From Thiomargarita sp. (GTDB taxonomy: Bacteria; Pseudomonadota; Gammaproteobacteria; Beggiatoales; Beggiatoaceae), in the NCBI GenBank assembly GCA_020721005.1, contig DYNP01000010.1, forward strand, positions 41,712-105,711: a DNA stretch of 64,000 nt, given 5' to 3'. Every line of letters starts with the position of its first letter. The first letter of the stretch is position 1. Made by a program: the position numbers and the translations under genes. The notes beneath the pieces are model-generated. The model worked only from the letters and a program-made list of their open reading frames with translations. It made no database searches and was not told the origin of the DNA. Of the stretch, positions 39,901 through 47,764 are shown one piece after another.

Positions 39901-42347
39901 TGTGTGCCATGGAAAACGACATTGAAACCGGTTTCCAATTTGGACAACTGGCCCTACAACTCCTGGTCCAACACCGATTAGAAGAATTAAAAGCTCGCAT
40001 TTATCAAATTGTACATGGCGTCATCACACACTACAAGGAACACGTAAAAACCACACTGCTTCCCTTAAAAGAAGCTTACCAAAGTGGATTAGAAACTGGC
40101 AACTTGGAATATGCTGCCCTGTCAGCCACCACTTACATTATGCATGCCTATTTTGTTGGAAAAGAATTAAGCACTCTAACCACCGAAATCACCACCTTTA
40201 CAGAAACTTTCAAACAACTTAAACAAGAAAATTCCTTATATATAAATTGCTTATATCAACAAGTTTTGTTAAATTTACAAGACGTGGATATTAAATGCCC
40301 CACTCAACTAATTGGCAAGGCCTATGACGAAAACCAAATGTTGCCCCTGCACCTACAACAACAAGCAAAAGGCCTCGTTTTCCAAGTCTATATTAACAAA
40401 CTTATTTTATGCTATTTATTTGAAGATTACCAAAATGCCTACCAAAATGCCTTAACCGCTGAAGAATATCTAGAAGCGGTCATTGGATCACTGCTTGTGC
40501 CCCTCTTTCACTTTTATGATTCCTTGGCCAGGCTTGCTTGGTATCCCAAGGCCAATTTTAAGCAACAACAACTCATTCTTAAAAAAGTGGCAGCTAACCA
40601 AGAAAAAATGAAATATTGGGCCCATCATGCACCTATGAACTATTCCCAAAAATTCTATTTAGTTGAAGCCGAGCGTGCAAAAATTCTCAATAATTTCCTT
40701 CAAGCCAGAGAACTTTATGATCAAGCAATTGACTTGGCTCACCAACATCATTATCATATTGAAGAAGCCTTAAGCCATGAATTGGCAAGCAAATTTTACC
40801 AAAGCCGCAAACAAACTAAAATTGCTCAAGTTTACCTGAAAGAAGCCTATCATATCTATGAACGATGGGGTGCCAATCGCAAACTGAAATCCTTAGAAAA
40901 TAACTATTCCCAATTAATCCTGGCCAACAATCCATTTTCCCTGCAACCCGCAATTTTAACCAGTAAAAACCCTTCTCTATTCATCCCTCAATCTTTCTCA
41001 AATACAGTTACCATTCAAAGCAGATTAACCGATTTAGACCTGACAACCGTTTTTAAAGCTTCTCAAGCTTTTGTTGGAGAAATTGTACTTAAAAAATTGC
41101 TCAAAAAATTGATGAGAATTGCAATTGAAAATGCCGGTGCCCAACACGGTCTTTTGATCTTGGAACAAGCAGATCAATGGATAATTCATGCCAAAGCCTC
41201 AATAGAAAGACCAGAAATAGACGTTTCTCAAATTGTTTCTTTGGAAGACTCTGTGGAAGTCTCTGCCGGTATCGTGCACTATGTCATTAGGACGAAGGGA
41301 GTTGTGGTATTAAGTGACGCCAGTAAAAGCAGTAAGTTCATGTTAGATCCCCATATTTATAAAAACCGGCCCAGATCCATCTTAGCCCTTCCCCTCATCA
41401 ACCAGGATAAAATTATTGCTGTTCTCTATCTGGAAAATAACCTAGTTGCCGGTGCATTTACCCCAGAGCGATTGGAAATACTCCATCTATTATCTTCTCA
41501 AATGGCGATTTCAATAGAAAATGCCCGCTTGTATGCCGATTTGGAAGATAAAGTCAGAGAAAGAACTCGAGACCTTGCCGCTCAAAATGCCAAATTAATC
41601 GTGCTCAATGAAGAACTTATCAAACTCAATCAAGACAAAAATGAATTTTTGGGAATTGCCGCCCATGACTTAAAAAATCCTTTGTCAGCCATTCAGGGTT
41701 TGTCGGAAATGATCGAAAGAGATTTTGATGATCTTACTCGAGGAGACATCATTGAAATTGCCAACATGATTTCAGTCAGTTCGCAACAAATGTTTGAATT
41801 GATAAGAAATTTATTAGATGTCAATCGCATTGAATCTGGCAAGTTAAATGTTTCCCTAGACCGTTTCAATATTTTACCTATTTTAAAATGGATAGCTAAC
41901 GATTATCGAGATCGGGCCAAGGCCAAACACATCAAACTGCATTTTCAGCCTTCTGAAGAAGAATATTATGCCATTGTCGATGAAAAAACCATTCGACAAG
42001 TCTTCGACAATCTCATCTCCAATGCGATAAAATATTCTCCTCATGAGAGAACAGTCTATCTGCGCCTCTATCCTTACAGAAACCATCTGCATTTTGAAGT
42101 GGAAGATCAGGGACCAGGTTTAAGTGAGGAAGATAAAAAACATTTATTTGGCAAATTCAGTCGCTTGACTCCACAACCCACCGGAGATGAGAATTCAACT
42201 GGTTTGGGACTATTTATTGTCAAGAAACTGGTGGAAAGCATGAAAGGGAAAATCTGGTGTGAGAGTGAATTGGGTTATGGTTCCAAATTTACTGTCGAGT
42301 TTATAACTGAGATGCACAAGGCAGAAGACAATTTAGAATCTGGATAG
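36993..42347 (+). CDS. Ser/Thr protein kinase-AAA ATPase-GAF-histidine kinase fusion (1784 aa)
   Basis: Dual-kinase signalling protein. The STPK domain (about 6-270) has the catalytic loop IHKDIKPANI with Asp128 (HKD for HRD), DFS in place of DFG, and the activation/APE region GTLAYMSPEQTGRMN then DHRSDFYSLG. An AAA_16/NACHT-like ATPase follows, with Walker A GYAGIGKTAL (Lys334) and Walker B LVIFLDDLQWAD (about 455). About 650 residues of TPR-like helical repeats come next, then GAF (about 1350-1510) and a coiled coil. HisKA has His1558 (IAAHDLKNPLS), and the HATPase follows (about 1665-1775, NLISNAIKYSP, DQGPGL, STGLGLFIVKKL). This order is known from cyanobacterial and proteobacterial HstK-type kinases. 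No receiver is linked. Two VWA genes follow on the same strand. Confidence 0.93.
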   Translation: MFALSGYTISTTLYHNTKTILYKAIRELDKKAVIIKLLNSEYPAPKELFRLRYEYEITQKIQANGIIKSYSLEPYDNGLALILEDCDGVSLKNYLKQHTLHLETTLKIITQIAETLEELHQQSVIHKDIKPANIIFNPDTEQVKLTDFSISTLNTIDNQLLTAPNVLEGTLAYMSPEQTGRMNRKVDHRSDFYSLGITFYEILVGQLPFNFEDPLELVHAHIAKQPLAPHQLNPSIPEPISNIVLKLLEKNAESRYQSAFGLKMDLQICLHQLQTTGKIEPFNYGQYDLSEQFQISQKLYGRKTHIETLLASFDKACQGQMEMVLISGYAGIGKTALVQEIYKPITERKGYFISGQFEQFKRNTPYSAIIQAFEELIKQLLVENETKLKEWQEKLQATLGNNAQVIIDVIPELELIIGPQLPLPNLPPNQALNRFNLVFQNFISTFTKPEHPLVIFLDDLQWADSASLKLLQSLITAPYKHHLLIIAAYRDHEVKAAHPLQLTLEEIYKTNQTIKYISLPPLNLTDINYLLADTLNTSLVKTQALSELIINKTQGNPFFVIEFLKSLYKQNFLYFQKPTSPLSLNTQQGWQWDLSKIQICDITDNLVELTINKIQKLSPQNQNILQLAACIGQQFELETLISVSGNNAINTINSLQEAVLEGLILPLNNDPFQLSLLSCSTLLTIEKPPLASEYKFVHERIRQAAYSLIPTKQQQQIHYQIGQVLTQNSYPYQQSTGEHIFGIVNQLNLGRYLILEQTKKDELAKLNLLAAQKAKTSAAYESALKYLKISLELIGEQAWQRLYQFTLSVSVEASEMAYLIGTFNQMEILTDNILQNAHSLLDKISAYEIKMQAYKAQNNPSKAIETGLFILKHLNIHFPNNPNKLHFLIGSLTTKLALLRRPISALSQLPTMTDPKQLAIMRILLSISPAIYAIRPELLPLITFKRVKLSIKYGNAYESAPAYASYGYLLCAMENDIETGFQFGQLALQLLVQHRLEELKARIYQIVHGVITHYKEHVKTTLLPLKEAYQSGLETGNLEYAALSATTYIMHAYFVGKELSTLTTEITTFTETFKQLKQENSLYINCLYQQVLLNLQDVDIKCPTQLIGKAYDENQMLPLHLQQQAKGLVFQVYINKLILCYLFEDYQNAYQNALTAEEYLEAVIGSLLVPLFHFYDSLARLAWYPKANFKQQQLILKKVAANQEKMKYWAHHAPMNYSQKFYLVEAERAKILNNFLQARELYDQAIDLAHQHHYHIEEALSHELASKFYQSRKQTKIAQVYLKEAYHIYERWGANRKLKSLENNYSQLILANNPFSLQPAILTSKNPSLFIPQSFSNTVTIQSRLTDLDLTTVFKASQAFVGEIVLKKLLKKLMRIAIENAGAQHGLLILEQADQWIIHAKASIERPEIDVSQIVSLEDSVEVSAGIVHYVIRTKGVVVLSDASKSSKFMLDPHIYKNRPRSILALPLINQDKIIAVLYLENNLVAGAFTPERLEILHLLSSQMAISIENARLYADLEDKVRERTRDLAAQNAKLIVLNEELIKLNQDKNEFLGIAAHDLKNPLSAIQGLSEMIERDFDDLTRGDIIEIANMISVSSQQMFELIRNLLDVNRIESGKLNVSLDRFNILPILKWIANDYRDRAKAKHIKLHFQPSEEEYYAIVDEKTIRQVFDNLISNAIKYSPHERTVYLRLYPYRNHLHFEVEDQGPGLSEEDKKHLFGKFSRLTPQPTGDENSTGLGLFIVKKLVESMKGKIWCESELGYGSKFTVEFITEMHKAEDNLESG

Positions 42348-42434
42348 AAAATTATTCCATTGAAAGTTAGTTTACCAAAATGAGAACAACAATTGATCAT
42401 GCTCATCATAATGCCCCAGAAATGAGGTTTTGTC

Positions 42435-43382
42435 ATGCCTAAAATTACTTATCCTGTCCGTCCTTTATCGGATGTCAATGTGTTATCAGTTCCCGGTGAC
42501 TATTATGAGGTTATCACCTGTTTCATGCCCGATCCGGTGGCTATTGTTGGAGAAGGCAATTCAAAAGCCATATTGGCTTTGGACGCTTCAGCATCTTTAC
42601 GCAGTGAATATGGTTTTGGAGGAGCTTTTGGGGGCAATCCCAATTTTGTAGAATTGGTGGCTAGAAAGATTGGAACTTTGCTGAGCGAAGTAACCAAGAC
42701 CGGAACGACTGAAGCTATTTATTGGGCAGTGGGGCATGACGGCAGTTATATTGAAAAGATTGGAGAATTTACCGGTGTTGAATGGGAACAAGTTAGTATT
42801 GTCGGTCCCAAACAGCAAGTTTGGGGAAAAGGGACTAAGTTGTTGCCGGCCATTCATTATTGTGTGGAAACCACTGCCAAAGCATCGGATTGGACAATGG
42901 GAGTTTTTATCACCGATGGTATTATTGAAGATGAGATGGCTTGTTTTGAGTATTGTTTAAAAATAGGTCAGGAAATCGCTGATCATCAACGTAAGTTACT
43001 GAAATTAGTCTTAATTGGAGTGGGTAGGCAAGTGGATAAACAACAATTGGAACGATTTGATAACATGTTTGAAGGCAGCCAGTGGCAGGTTGATCTGTGG
43101 TCCAGTGGCATTGCCTGTTCCATGCGAGATGAGACCGATATCCTAAATGTACTTTATGGAGAATTGATGGATGAGCATATTGTAGTGGCTCCATCCGGAG
43201 AAGTAAGGGACAGTCAAGGTCGTATTTTAAAGTCCTGGGAACATGGGTTGCCGGGTAAACTGCGTTTTAATTTACCCAAAACTGAAAATCAATTTATGAT
43301 TACAGTCGGTGAGCATAGTATTGTACAGTCTTTATCTGAGGTGCTCAAGGAAGAGGAAACTTTGATAAAATCTAAATTTTGA
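42435..43382 (+). CDS. VWA-domain protein with intact MIDAS (315 aa)
   Basis: Soluble von Willebrand A-type protein. The metal-ion-dependent adhesion site is complete: D50-A-S52-A-S54, a downstream Thr in GKGTKLLPA, and Asp in FITDGI. The C-terminal 70 residues (VVAPSGEVRDSQGRIL, LPGKLRFNLP) look like a small beta domain. It is reminiscent of the TerY/TerF-type vWA proteins that occur with Ser/Thr kinases and PP2C phosphatases, but no phosphatase is nearby. GAGG at 42424-42427 sits 7 nt before the ATG. It begins 87 nt after the STPK-histidine kinase stop, so co-transcription is likely. Confidence 0.82.
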   Translation: MPKITYPVRPLSDVNVLSVPGDYYEVITCFMPDPVAIVGEGNSKAILALDASASLRSEYGFGGAFGGNPNFVELVARKIGTLLSEVTKTGTTEAIYWAVGHDGSYIEKIGEFTGVEWEQVSIVGPKQQVWGKGTKLLPAIHYCVETTAKASDWTMGVFITDGIIEDEMACFEYCLKIGQEIADHQRKLLKLVLIGVGRQVDKQQLERFDNMFEGSQWQVDLWSSGIACSMRDETDILNVLYGELMDEHIVVAPSGEVRDSQGRILKSWEHGLPGKLRFNLPKTENQFMITVGEHSIVQSLSEVLKEEETLIKSKF

Positions 43383-43502
43383 ATTGAGTTCAGAGTAACT
43401 ACTTGATTTTTTAAGACATGTTCAATTTGCAGATTCCCAAGAAATTTGAAAATGGTTTTTTTGACAGTGGTTTAAATAGTGGATTCTCAGGAGAGATTTA
43501 TA

Positions 43503-44921
43503 ATGTTGGAAACAATGCAGCGTTTACCTAAGCCTATTTTATTTGCCTTATTTGCAGCAGCAGGGGGAATCATGGCGGCTTTGCTGGCTGAAGTTTTTTT
43601 ATATCAACCCGCTCCGATAATAATTCCCAAATATCTAGTGTTGGCCATTGATACTTCAGGAAGCATGGCTGGGGATAAAATTGCAGAAGTGAAACAGGCG
43701 GCTTTGGAATTTGTAGAGCGGCGTCAGTCCTTTCTTGCTCCCGATCAGTTGGCCATTCTCCAATTTGGGGAACATGTTCAAGTGTTGAGTGGATTGACTC
43801 AAGATGGGAATGTATTGGGAAAAGCGTTAAGGGAATTGAAAGCTCAGGGTAACACTCCGCTCGGAGCAGCTGTACAGGAGTCCATTCGATTGTTAGAGGG
43901 GCAGGTGGGTCAACGTTATATCTTGGTGTTCACAGATGGGCAACCCACTGATTCTTTAGATAAAGTATTTAAATCCAGTGCAGAAGCTCGACAACAGGGA
44001 ATTCAACTGGTGGCTGTGGCGACTGAAGATGCTAATCAGGACGTGTTAAGACAGATGACTGGCGATCCCAAGTTGATTTTTTCAACGGTGGTGGGGGAAT
44101 TTGAACGGGCTTTTCAACAGGCGGAAGAAGCTATTTATGGGCGTAATTTGTTGACAGGTCCCCGTTTGGGACTTTCATTAACCCGTTCTCTATTACAAGT
44201 TATCGCTTGGACTGCTTTTTTGGGAATAGGAATTAGTTTGTTGTTGATCTTGGCTCAAAATTTTTCTTTACGACGACCGTTGATAAGCAATCAAGAGTTG
44301 CTGAAGGGCTTAATAGGAGGCATGGTGGTGGGTGGTATGGCCGGGTTTTTGGGACAATTCTTGTTTTTTGTGATTGCTGGTAGCACAGTGGAAGCCAATC
44401 CAACTATTTTACAAGATTTGACAACTGTATTGGCTTGGTCAATATTGGGATTGCTATTGGGCACGGGAATGGCTCAGTTTGTGCCTAACTTGGCAAGATT
44501 AAAGGGTTTATTGGGAGGAGGTGTGGGTGGATTAATCGGGGCTATAATTTTTTTGTCGATGGCAGGTTTATTGAGTGAATTAATGGGACGATTGTTGGGG
44601 GCTGGAAGTGTGGGTTTTTTTGTTGGGCTGATGGTGGCTTTTGCTGAATTGGGTAAGGAAGCTTGGCTGGTGGTGCATTGGGGACCTCAGGATAAGAGTT
44701 ATGTGACTTTGGGAAAAGATCCGGTGTTGATTGGTGCTGCAAGGAATGCTCACATTTATTTTCCCAAGCAACAGGGTTTTCCGGAAGAAATGGGGGTGGT
44801 CACTTTCAATCATGGGACTGTTGAGTTTCATAATAAGGTGACCGGGCGAAAACAAATTTTAAGAGGAGGAAGTCAGTGGACTGTGGGCAGAGTGGTTATT
44901 GAGGTGAAAGTTTCCAGTTAA
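43503..44921 (+). CDS. Membrane VWA protein with C-terminal FHA-like domain (472 aa)
   Basis: Start chosen at ATG 43503 because AGGAGA (43489-43494) lies 8 nt upstream; a GTG at 43479 would add eight residues. TM1 is at about residues 12-33. The VWA domain (about 44-215) has a full MIDAS: D50-T-S52-G-S54, Thr in QGNTPLG, Asp in VFTDGQP. Five glycine-rich hydrophobic helices follow (about 228-395; GGMVVGGMAGFLG, GGGVGGLIGA), then about 70 residues resembling an FHA domain (VTLGKDPVLIGAARNAHIYF, NHGTVEFHNKVTGR). With six helices and the N-terminus in, VWA would be periplasmic and the FHA-like tail cytoplasmic (inference). It plausibly partners the upstream kinase. Confidence 0.78.
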   Translation: MLETMQRLPKPILFALFAAAGGIMAALLAEVFLYQPAPIIIPKYLVLAIDTSGSMAGDKIAEVKQAALEFVERRQSFLAPDQLAILQFGEHVQVLSGLTQDGNVLGKALRELKAQGNTPLGAAVQESIRLLEGQVGQRYILVFTDGQPTDSLDKVFKSSAEARQQGIQLVAVATEDANQDVLRQMTGDPKLIFSTVVGEFERAFQQAEEAIYGRNLLTGPRLGLSLTRSLLQVIAWTAFLGIGISLLLILAQNFSLRRPLISNQELLKGLIGGMVVGGMAGFLGQFLFFVIAGSTVEANPTILQDLTTVLAWSILGLLLGTGMAQFVPNLARLKGLLGGGVGGLIGAIIFLSMAGLLSELMGRLLGAGSVGFFVGLMVAFAELGKEAWLVVHWGPQDKSYVTLGKDPVLIGAARNAHIYFPKQQGFPEEMGVVTFNHGTVEFHNKVTGRKQILRGGSQWTVGRVVIEVKVSS

Positions 44922-45107
44922 AAATTGTTGGGGGCTTGCAAAAATTTTTGGTCTGGATTAAAATTTCCAATGGGTTGATGAGTTGGTAATGGTAAAATCG
45001 GTTGATTATTGGATAATGAGATTGAATTATCTTAAGGGTTAAAACATGCCAATTCATTGTTTTCAAATATCTTTACGGGATAGGTCGTTTAGATTAGACA
45101 ATGGGTA

Positions 45108-46592
45108 ATGGATGTGAATATGAGTGCTGAAAATACTTCTTTACATGGAGAATGGTCTTCTCAACTGGGTTTTATTTTGGCTGCCACCGGATCGGCTGTA
45201 GGATTGGGTAATATTTGGAAATTCCCTTTTCTAACTGGCTCCAATGGCGGAGGAGCTTTTGTCATTGTCTATTTGCTGTGTGTCTTATTAATTTGCATGC
45301 CGATCATGATGGCAGAGATCCTGTTGGGAAAACGAGGTAGAAGCAGTCCCATTAACACTATGCGTAATTTAGCAAGAGAGTATGGTCATTCAACTGCTTG
45401 GCAAATCCTGGGGTGGTCTGGAGTTTTAGCTGGATTTTTAATTTTATCTTATTACAGTGTGATTGCCGGTTGGGCATTGGCTTATGTGCCTCAAGCAGCC
45501 ATGGGAACTTTTGAGGCTGTGGCTCATCTTCCGCAAGCCGAAGTGGTTGGTTTTGTGAGTGCTATTTTTGATAATTTGGTGGCTGATCCTTGGAAGTTAT
45601 TATTTTGGCACACTGTGATCATTTTACTTTGTATAGTTATTGTGGCTGGGGGCATTCAAGGAGGATTGGAACGAGCTCTGCGTTTTATGATGCCAGCTTT
45701 ATTTTTATTACTGTTGATTTTACTGGGATATGCAATGAGCACCCCCAAATTTATGGAAGGTGTGCATTTTATGTTTGATGTGGATTTTGACAAACTATTT
45801 TATCCTAACTGTACCGAATTCAGCTGTGAATTCAGCGGTCAGGGAATTTTGGCCGCCATGGGGCAGGCTTTTTTTAGTTTGAGTTTGGGCATGGGGGCAA
45901 TTATGGTGTATGGTGCTTATTTACCCAAAACAACTTCGATCACTCAGGTCGCTACCATAGTGGTTATTTCAGATACTGTGGTGGCTTTATTGGCTGGTTT
46001 GGTCATTTTCCCGATTGTATTCAGTCACGGTTTGCAACCGGATCAGGGACCAAATTTGGTTTTTAATACATTAACGGTGGCTTTTGGAAAAATGTCTGCG
46101 GGCAATTTTTTTGGCACGTTATTTTTTATATTGTTGGTATTGGCAGCCGTGACTTCTGCCATTTCTTTGATTGAGCCCACGGTGGCTTGGTTGATTGAAA
46201 CGGGTCGATTTTCACGAATAAGCGCCACGATTTTTTGTGGGCTGGCTGCTTGGCTCCTGGGTTTTTTGACGGTTTTTTCATTTAATATTTGGAAAGAGGT
46301 GAGACCTTTAACTTGGTTGATGAGTGAGCAGGCTGTGTTAGATGTGCAGCCGGGTGATTTTGTGGATAAAACATGGTTTGATGTGCTTGATTTTTTGACC
46401 TCTAATGTAATGTTGCCATTGGGGGGATTGTTGATTGCTTTATTTACCGCTTGGTTTCTAGGAGAATCAGTGTTGAAACAAGAGTTGGCGTTGGGAAATC
46501 GTGGATATAGGTTTTGGCGCTGGGTGTTGCGTTATGTGGCACCGATAGGAGTGGGTTTGATTTTTTTAAATGCAATTGGGCTATTTTCATGA
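45108..46592 (+). CDS. Sodium:neurotransmitter symporter family (SNF/NSS) transporter (494 aa)
   Basis: LeuT-fold sodium-coupled amino-acid-type transporter of the inner membrane. The TM1 signature WSSQLGFILAATGSAVGLGN followed by IWKFPFLTGSNGGGAF is diagnostic. MMAEILLGKRGR and SLSLGMGAIMVYGAYLPK (TM6 region) also fit. About 11-12 helices. A loop with two cysteines, CTEFSCEF (about 240), is unusual. Substrate is not predictable from sequence alone. An alternative ATG lies at 45120. The stop codon overlaps the ratA start (ATGA at 46589-46592). Confidence 0.93.
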   Translation: MDVNMSAENTSLHGEWSSQLGFILAATGSAVGLGNIWKFPFLTGSNGGGAFVIVYLLCVLLICMPIMMAEILLGKRGRSSPINTMRNLAREYGHSTAWQILGWSGVLAGFLILSYYSVIAGWALAYVPQAAMGTFEAVAHLPQAEVVGFVSAIFDNLVADPWKLLFWHTVIILLCIVIVAGGIQGGLERALRFMMPALFLLLLILLGYAMSTPKFMEGVHFMFDVDFDKLFYPNCTEFSCEFSGQGILAAMGQAFFSLSLGMGAIMVYGAYLPKTTSITQVATIVVISDTVVALLAGLVIFPIVFSHGLQPDQGPNLVFNTLTVAFGKMSAGNFFGTLFFILLVLAAVTSAISLIEPTVAWLIETGRFSRISATIFCGLAAWLLGFLTVFSFNIWKEVRPLTWLMSEQAVLDVQPGDFVDKTWFDVLDFLTSNVMLPLGGLLIALFTAWFLGESVLKQELALGNRGYRFWRWVLRYVAPIGVGLIFLNAIGLFS

Positions 46593-47026
46593 AACGAATT
46601 CAAAAAACCGCTTTACTGCCTTATTCTGCTCAAAGAATGTTTGATTTGGTAAATGATATTCCCACTTATCCTCAATTTTTGCCTTGGTGTAAATCGGCCA
46701 CGATTTTATCCCGGGACCAGGACAGTTTGGTGGCCACTATTGTGATGGGCAGCGCGGGGTTGGAAAAGTCTTTCACTACCAAAAACAGTCTGCAGCCTTA
46801 TCAATTGATTGAAATGCAATTGGTGGAGGGACCCTTTAGCCATTTGAAGGGACGTTGGCAATTTCTTGAGTTGGGAGGAGAGGGGTGTAAAATTTCTTTG
46901 GATATGGAGTTTGAGATTTCAAACAAGTTGTTAAGAGTGAGTTTGGAACCGGTATTTATGAAAATCACTAACAATTTAATTGATGCATTTGTTCGGCGGG
47001 CAAATAAGTTATATGGACAGTCTTAA
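46589..47026 (+). CDS. ratA: RatA-type START/Coq10-like protein (145 aa)
   Basis: Type II toxin RatA/ubiquinone-binding Coq10 family with a START-like fold. MKRIQKTALLPYSAQRMFDLVNDIPTYPQFLPWCKSA is the typical N-terminus, and RWQFLELGGEGCKISLDMEFE the later strand pair. In E. coli the homologue was reported to block 70S ribosome assembly; Coq10-type relatives act in respiratory quinone function. The ATG at 46589 overlaps the transporter stop by 4 nt and is preferred over an in-frame ATG at 46514 that lies inside the transporter gene. Its 3' end overlaps rnfH by 14 nt. smpB, a common neighbour, is not present. Confidence 0.93.
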   Translation: MKRIQKTALLPYSAQRMFDLVNDIPTYPQFLPWCKSATILSRDQDSLVATIVMGSAGLEKSFTTKNSLQPYQLIEMQLVEGPFSHLKGRWQFLELGGEGCKISLDMEFEISNKLLRVSLEPVFMKITNNLIDAFVRRANKLYGQS

Positions 47027-47321
47027 ATCTATTCGGGTTGAGGTTGTTTATGCCAAATCAGATGAGCAGGTGTTAATTCCAGTTCATGTGTTGGAGGGAA
47101 CGACTGTGGATCAAGCTATTCAGCATTCGGAAATTTTGTTGTTATTTCCAGAGATTGATTTTACGAAGAATAAGGTGGGCATTTTTGGTAAGTTGTGCAC
47201 TTTGGATGCAGTGTTGCGGGAACATGATAGGATTGAGATTTATCGGCCTTTACAAGTGGATCCTAGGCAGGCTTTGTTAAAGCAACGGGCTCAAGGAAAG
47301 GGCAAGAAGTCTTCTGCCTGA
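47013..47321 (+). CDS. rnfH: RnfH family ubiquitin-like protein (RatB)
   Basis: Small beta-grasp protein, 102 residues from ATG 47013. IRVEVVYAKSDEQVLIPVHVLEGTTVDQAI at the N-terminus and VGIFGKLCTLDAVLREHDRIEIYRPLQVDPR at the C-terminus are the RnfH signature. The last residues are lysine-rich. It pairs with ratA throughout gammaproteobacteria, here with a 14-nt overlap. Function is unclear; despite the name, no rnf genes are present. The longer in-frame ATG at 46980 lies well inside ratA and is not favoured. Confidence 0.93.
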   Translation: MDSLKSIRVEVVYAKSDEQVLIPVHVLEGTTVDQAIQHSEILLLFPEIDFTKNKVGIFGKLCTLDAVLREHDRIEIYRPLQVDPRQALLKQRAQGKGKKSSA

Positions 47322-47331
47322 AAGGAGTTAC

Positions 47332-47356
47332 GCAGGGATTCAGTTGGAGATTGGGA
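47332..47356. repeat. 25-bp direct repeat, left copy
   Basis: Begins GCAGGGATTCAGTTGGAG and recurs at 47689-47713 with 23 of 25 bases identical. The copies bracket the inverted-repeat element at 47497-47604. Confidence 0.85.
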
Positions 47357-47432
47357 TTTGGTAGATTGGGTCAGCGTAGCATAATTTGATATTAGATCTC
47401 TTGCGAAAGGATGCGATAATGGAAAGATGAGA

Positions 47433-47447
47433 GTTGCCCACCCTACT
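47433..47447 (-). repeat. AGTAGGGTGGGCAAC dispersed box
   Basis: Reads AGTAGGGTGGGCAAC on the minus strand. It matches 49070-49084 (plus strand) in 14 of 15 bases. Two copies within 1.7 kb, both intergenic, indicate a dispersed short repeat. Confidence 0.65.
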
Positions 47448-47468
47448 ATTATCTGCCATTCAGTAAGG

Positions 47469-47508
47469 TACGCAGGAGTCGAGGCTAAGATACGTAGGAG
47501 TGGAGGCT
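47469..47508. repeat. 18-bp direct repeat pair, TACGYAGGAGTSGAGGCT
   Basis: Copies at 47469-47486 and 47491-47508 differ at two positions. The second runs directly into the inverted-repeat element, so the first looks like a degenerate copy of that element's left end. Confidence 0.7.
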
Positions 47509-47604
47509 TTAGCCGGCCGGCGGTAGGCGCCTTGCAATTTGGGTGTGGGGGGATGCTTACGGCTGACCGGCTAAAGCCTCCACTCCGGCTAAAGCCTATA
47601 CTCC
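47497..47604. repeat. Palindromic dispersed element (20-bp inverted repeat)
   Basis: GGAGTGGAGGCTTTAGCCGG at 47497-47516 is perfectly complementary to 47567-47586, and a third arm (CCGGCTAAAGCCTATACTCC) follows at 47585-47604. The arms themselves contain the small GGCTTTAGCC near-palindrome. The left arm plus its GCGGTAG flank (to 47526) matches the last copy of the array at 1-349 in 29 of 30 bases, 47 kb away. The form resembles REP/BIME or MITE-like elements; no transposase is near. Confidence 0.85.
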
Positions 47605-47688
47605 AAGGGAGATTTCCTTTTCTGAATAATATGGCAGGAATTGGGTTGGAAAATTAAAGTTTTGTCATTTTTGTCTGTGAGAAATTAG

Positions 47689-47713
47689 GCAGGGATTCGG
47701 TTGGAGATCGGGA
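47689..47713. repeat. 25-bp direct repeat, right copy
   Basis: Begins GCAGGGATTCGGTTGGAG. It differs from the left copy at 47332-47356 only at two positions and lies 332 bp after it. Confidence 0.85.
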
Positions 47714-47764
47714 GAGTGAAATATCAGTTTTAGAATTTGGGGACTGGTGGTTGCTTGTGATTTT

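Larger units (their letters stand above)
47322..47764. other. Repeat-rich intergenic island between rnfH and pyrC
   Basis: 443 bp holding a pair of 25-bp direct repeats, two copies of an 18-bp direct repeat, a perfect 20-bp inverted repeat with an extra copy of one arm, and a GTTGCCCACCCTACT box, each listed separately. No credible gene; a 76-codon open frame at 47427-47657 consists of this repeat sequence. Confidence 0.8.

Noticed and set aside
47427-47657. 76-codon gene in the repeat island
   Set aside because: The frame is composed of dispersed repeat sequence, has no ribosome-binding site and no recognisable family.
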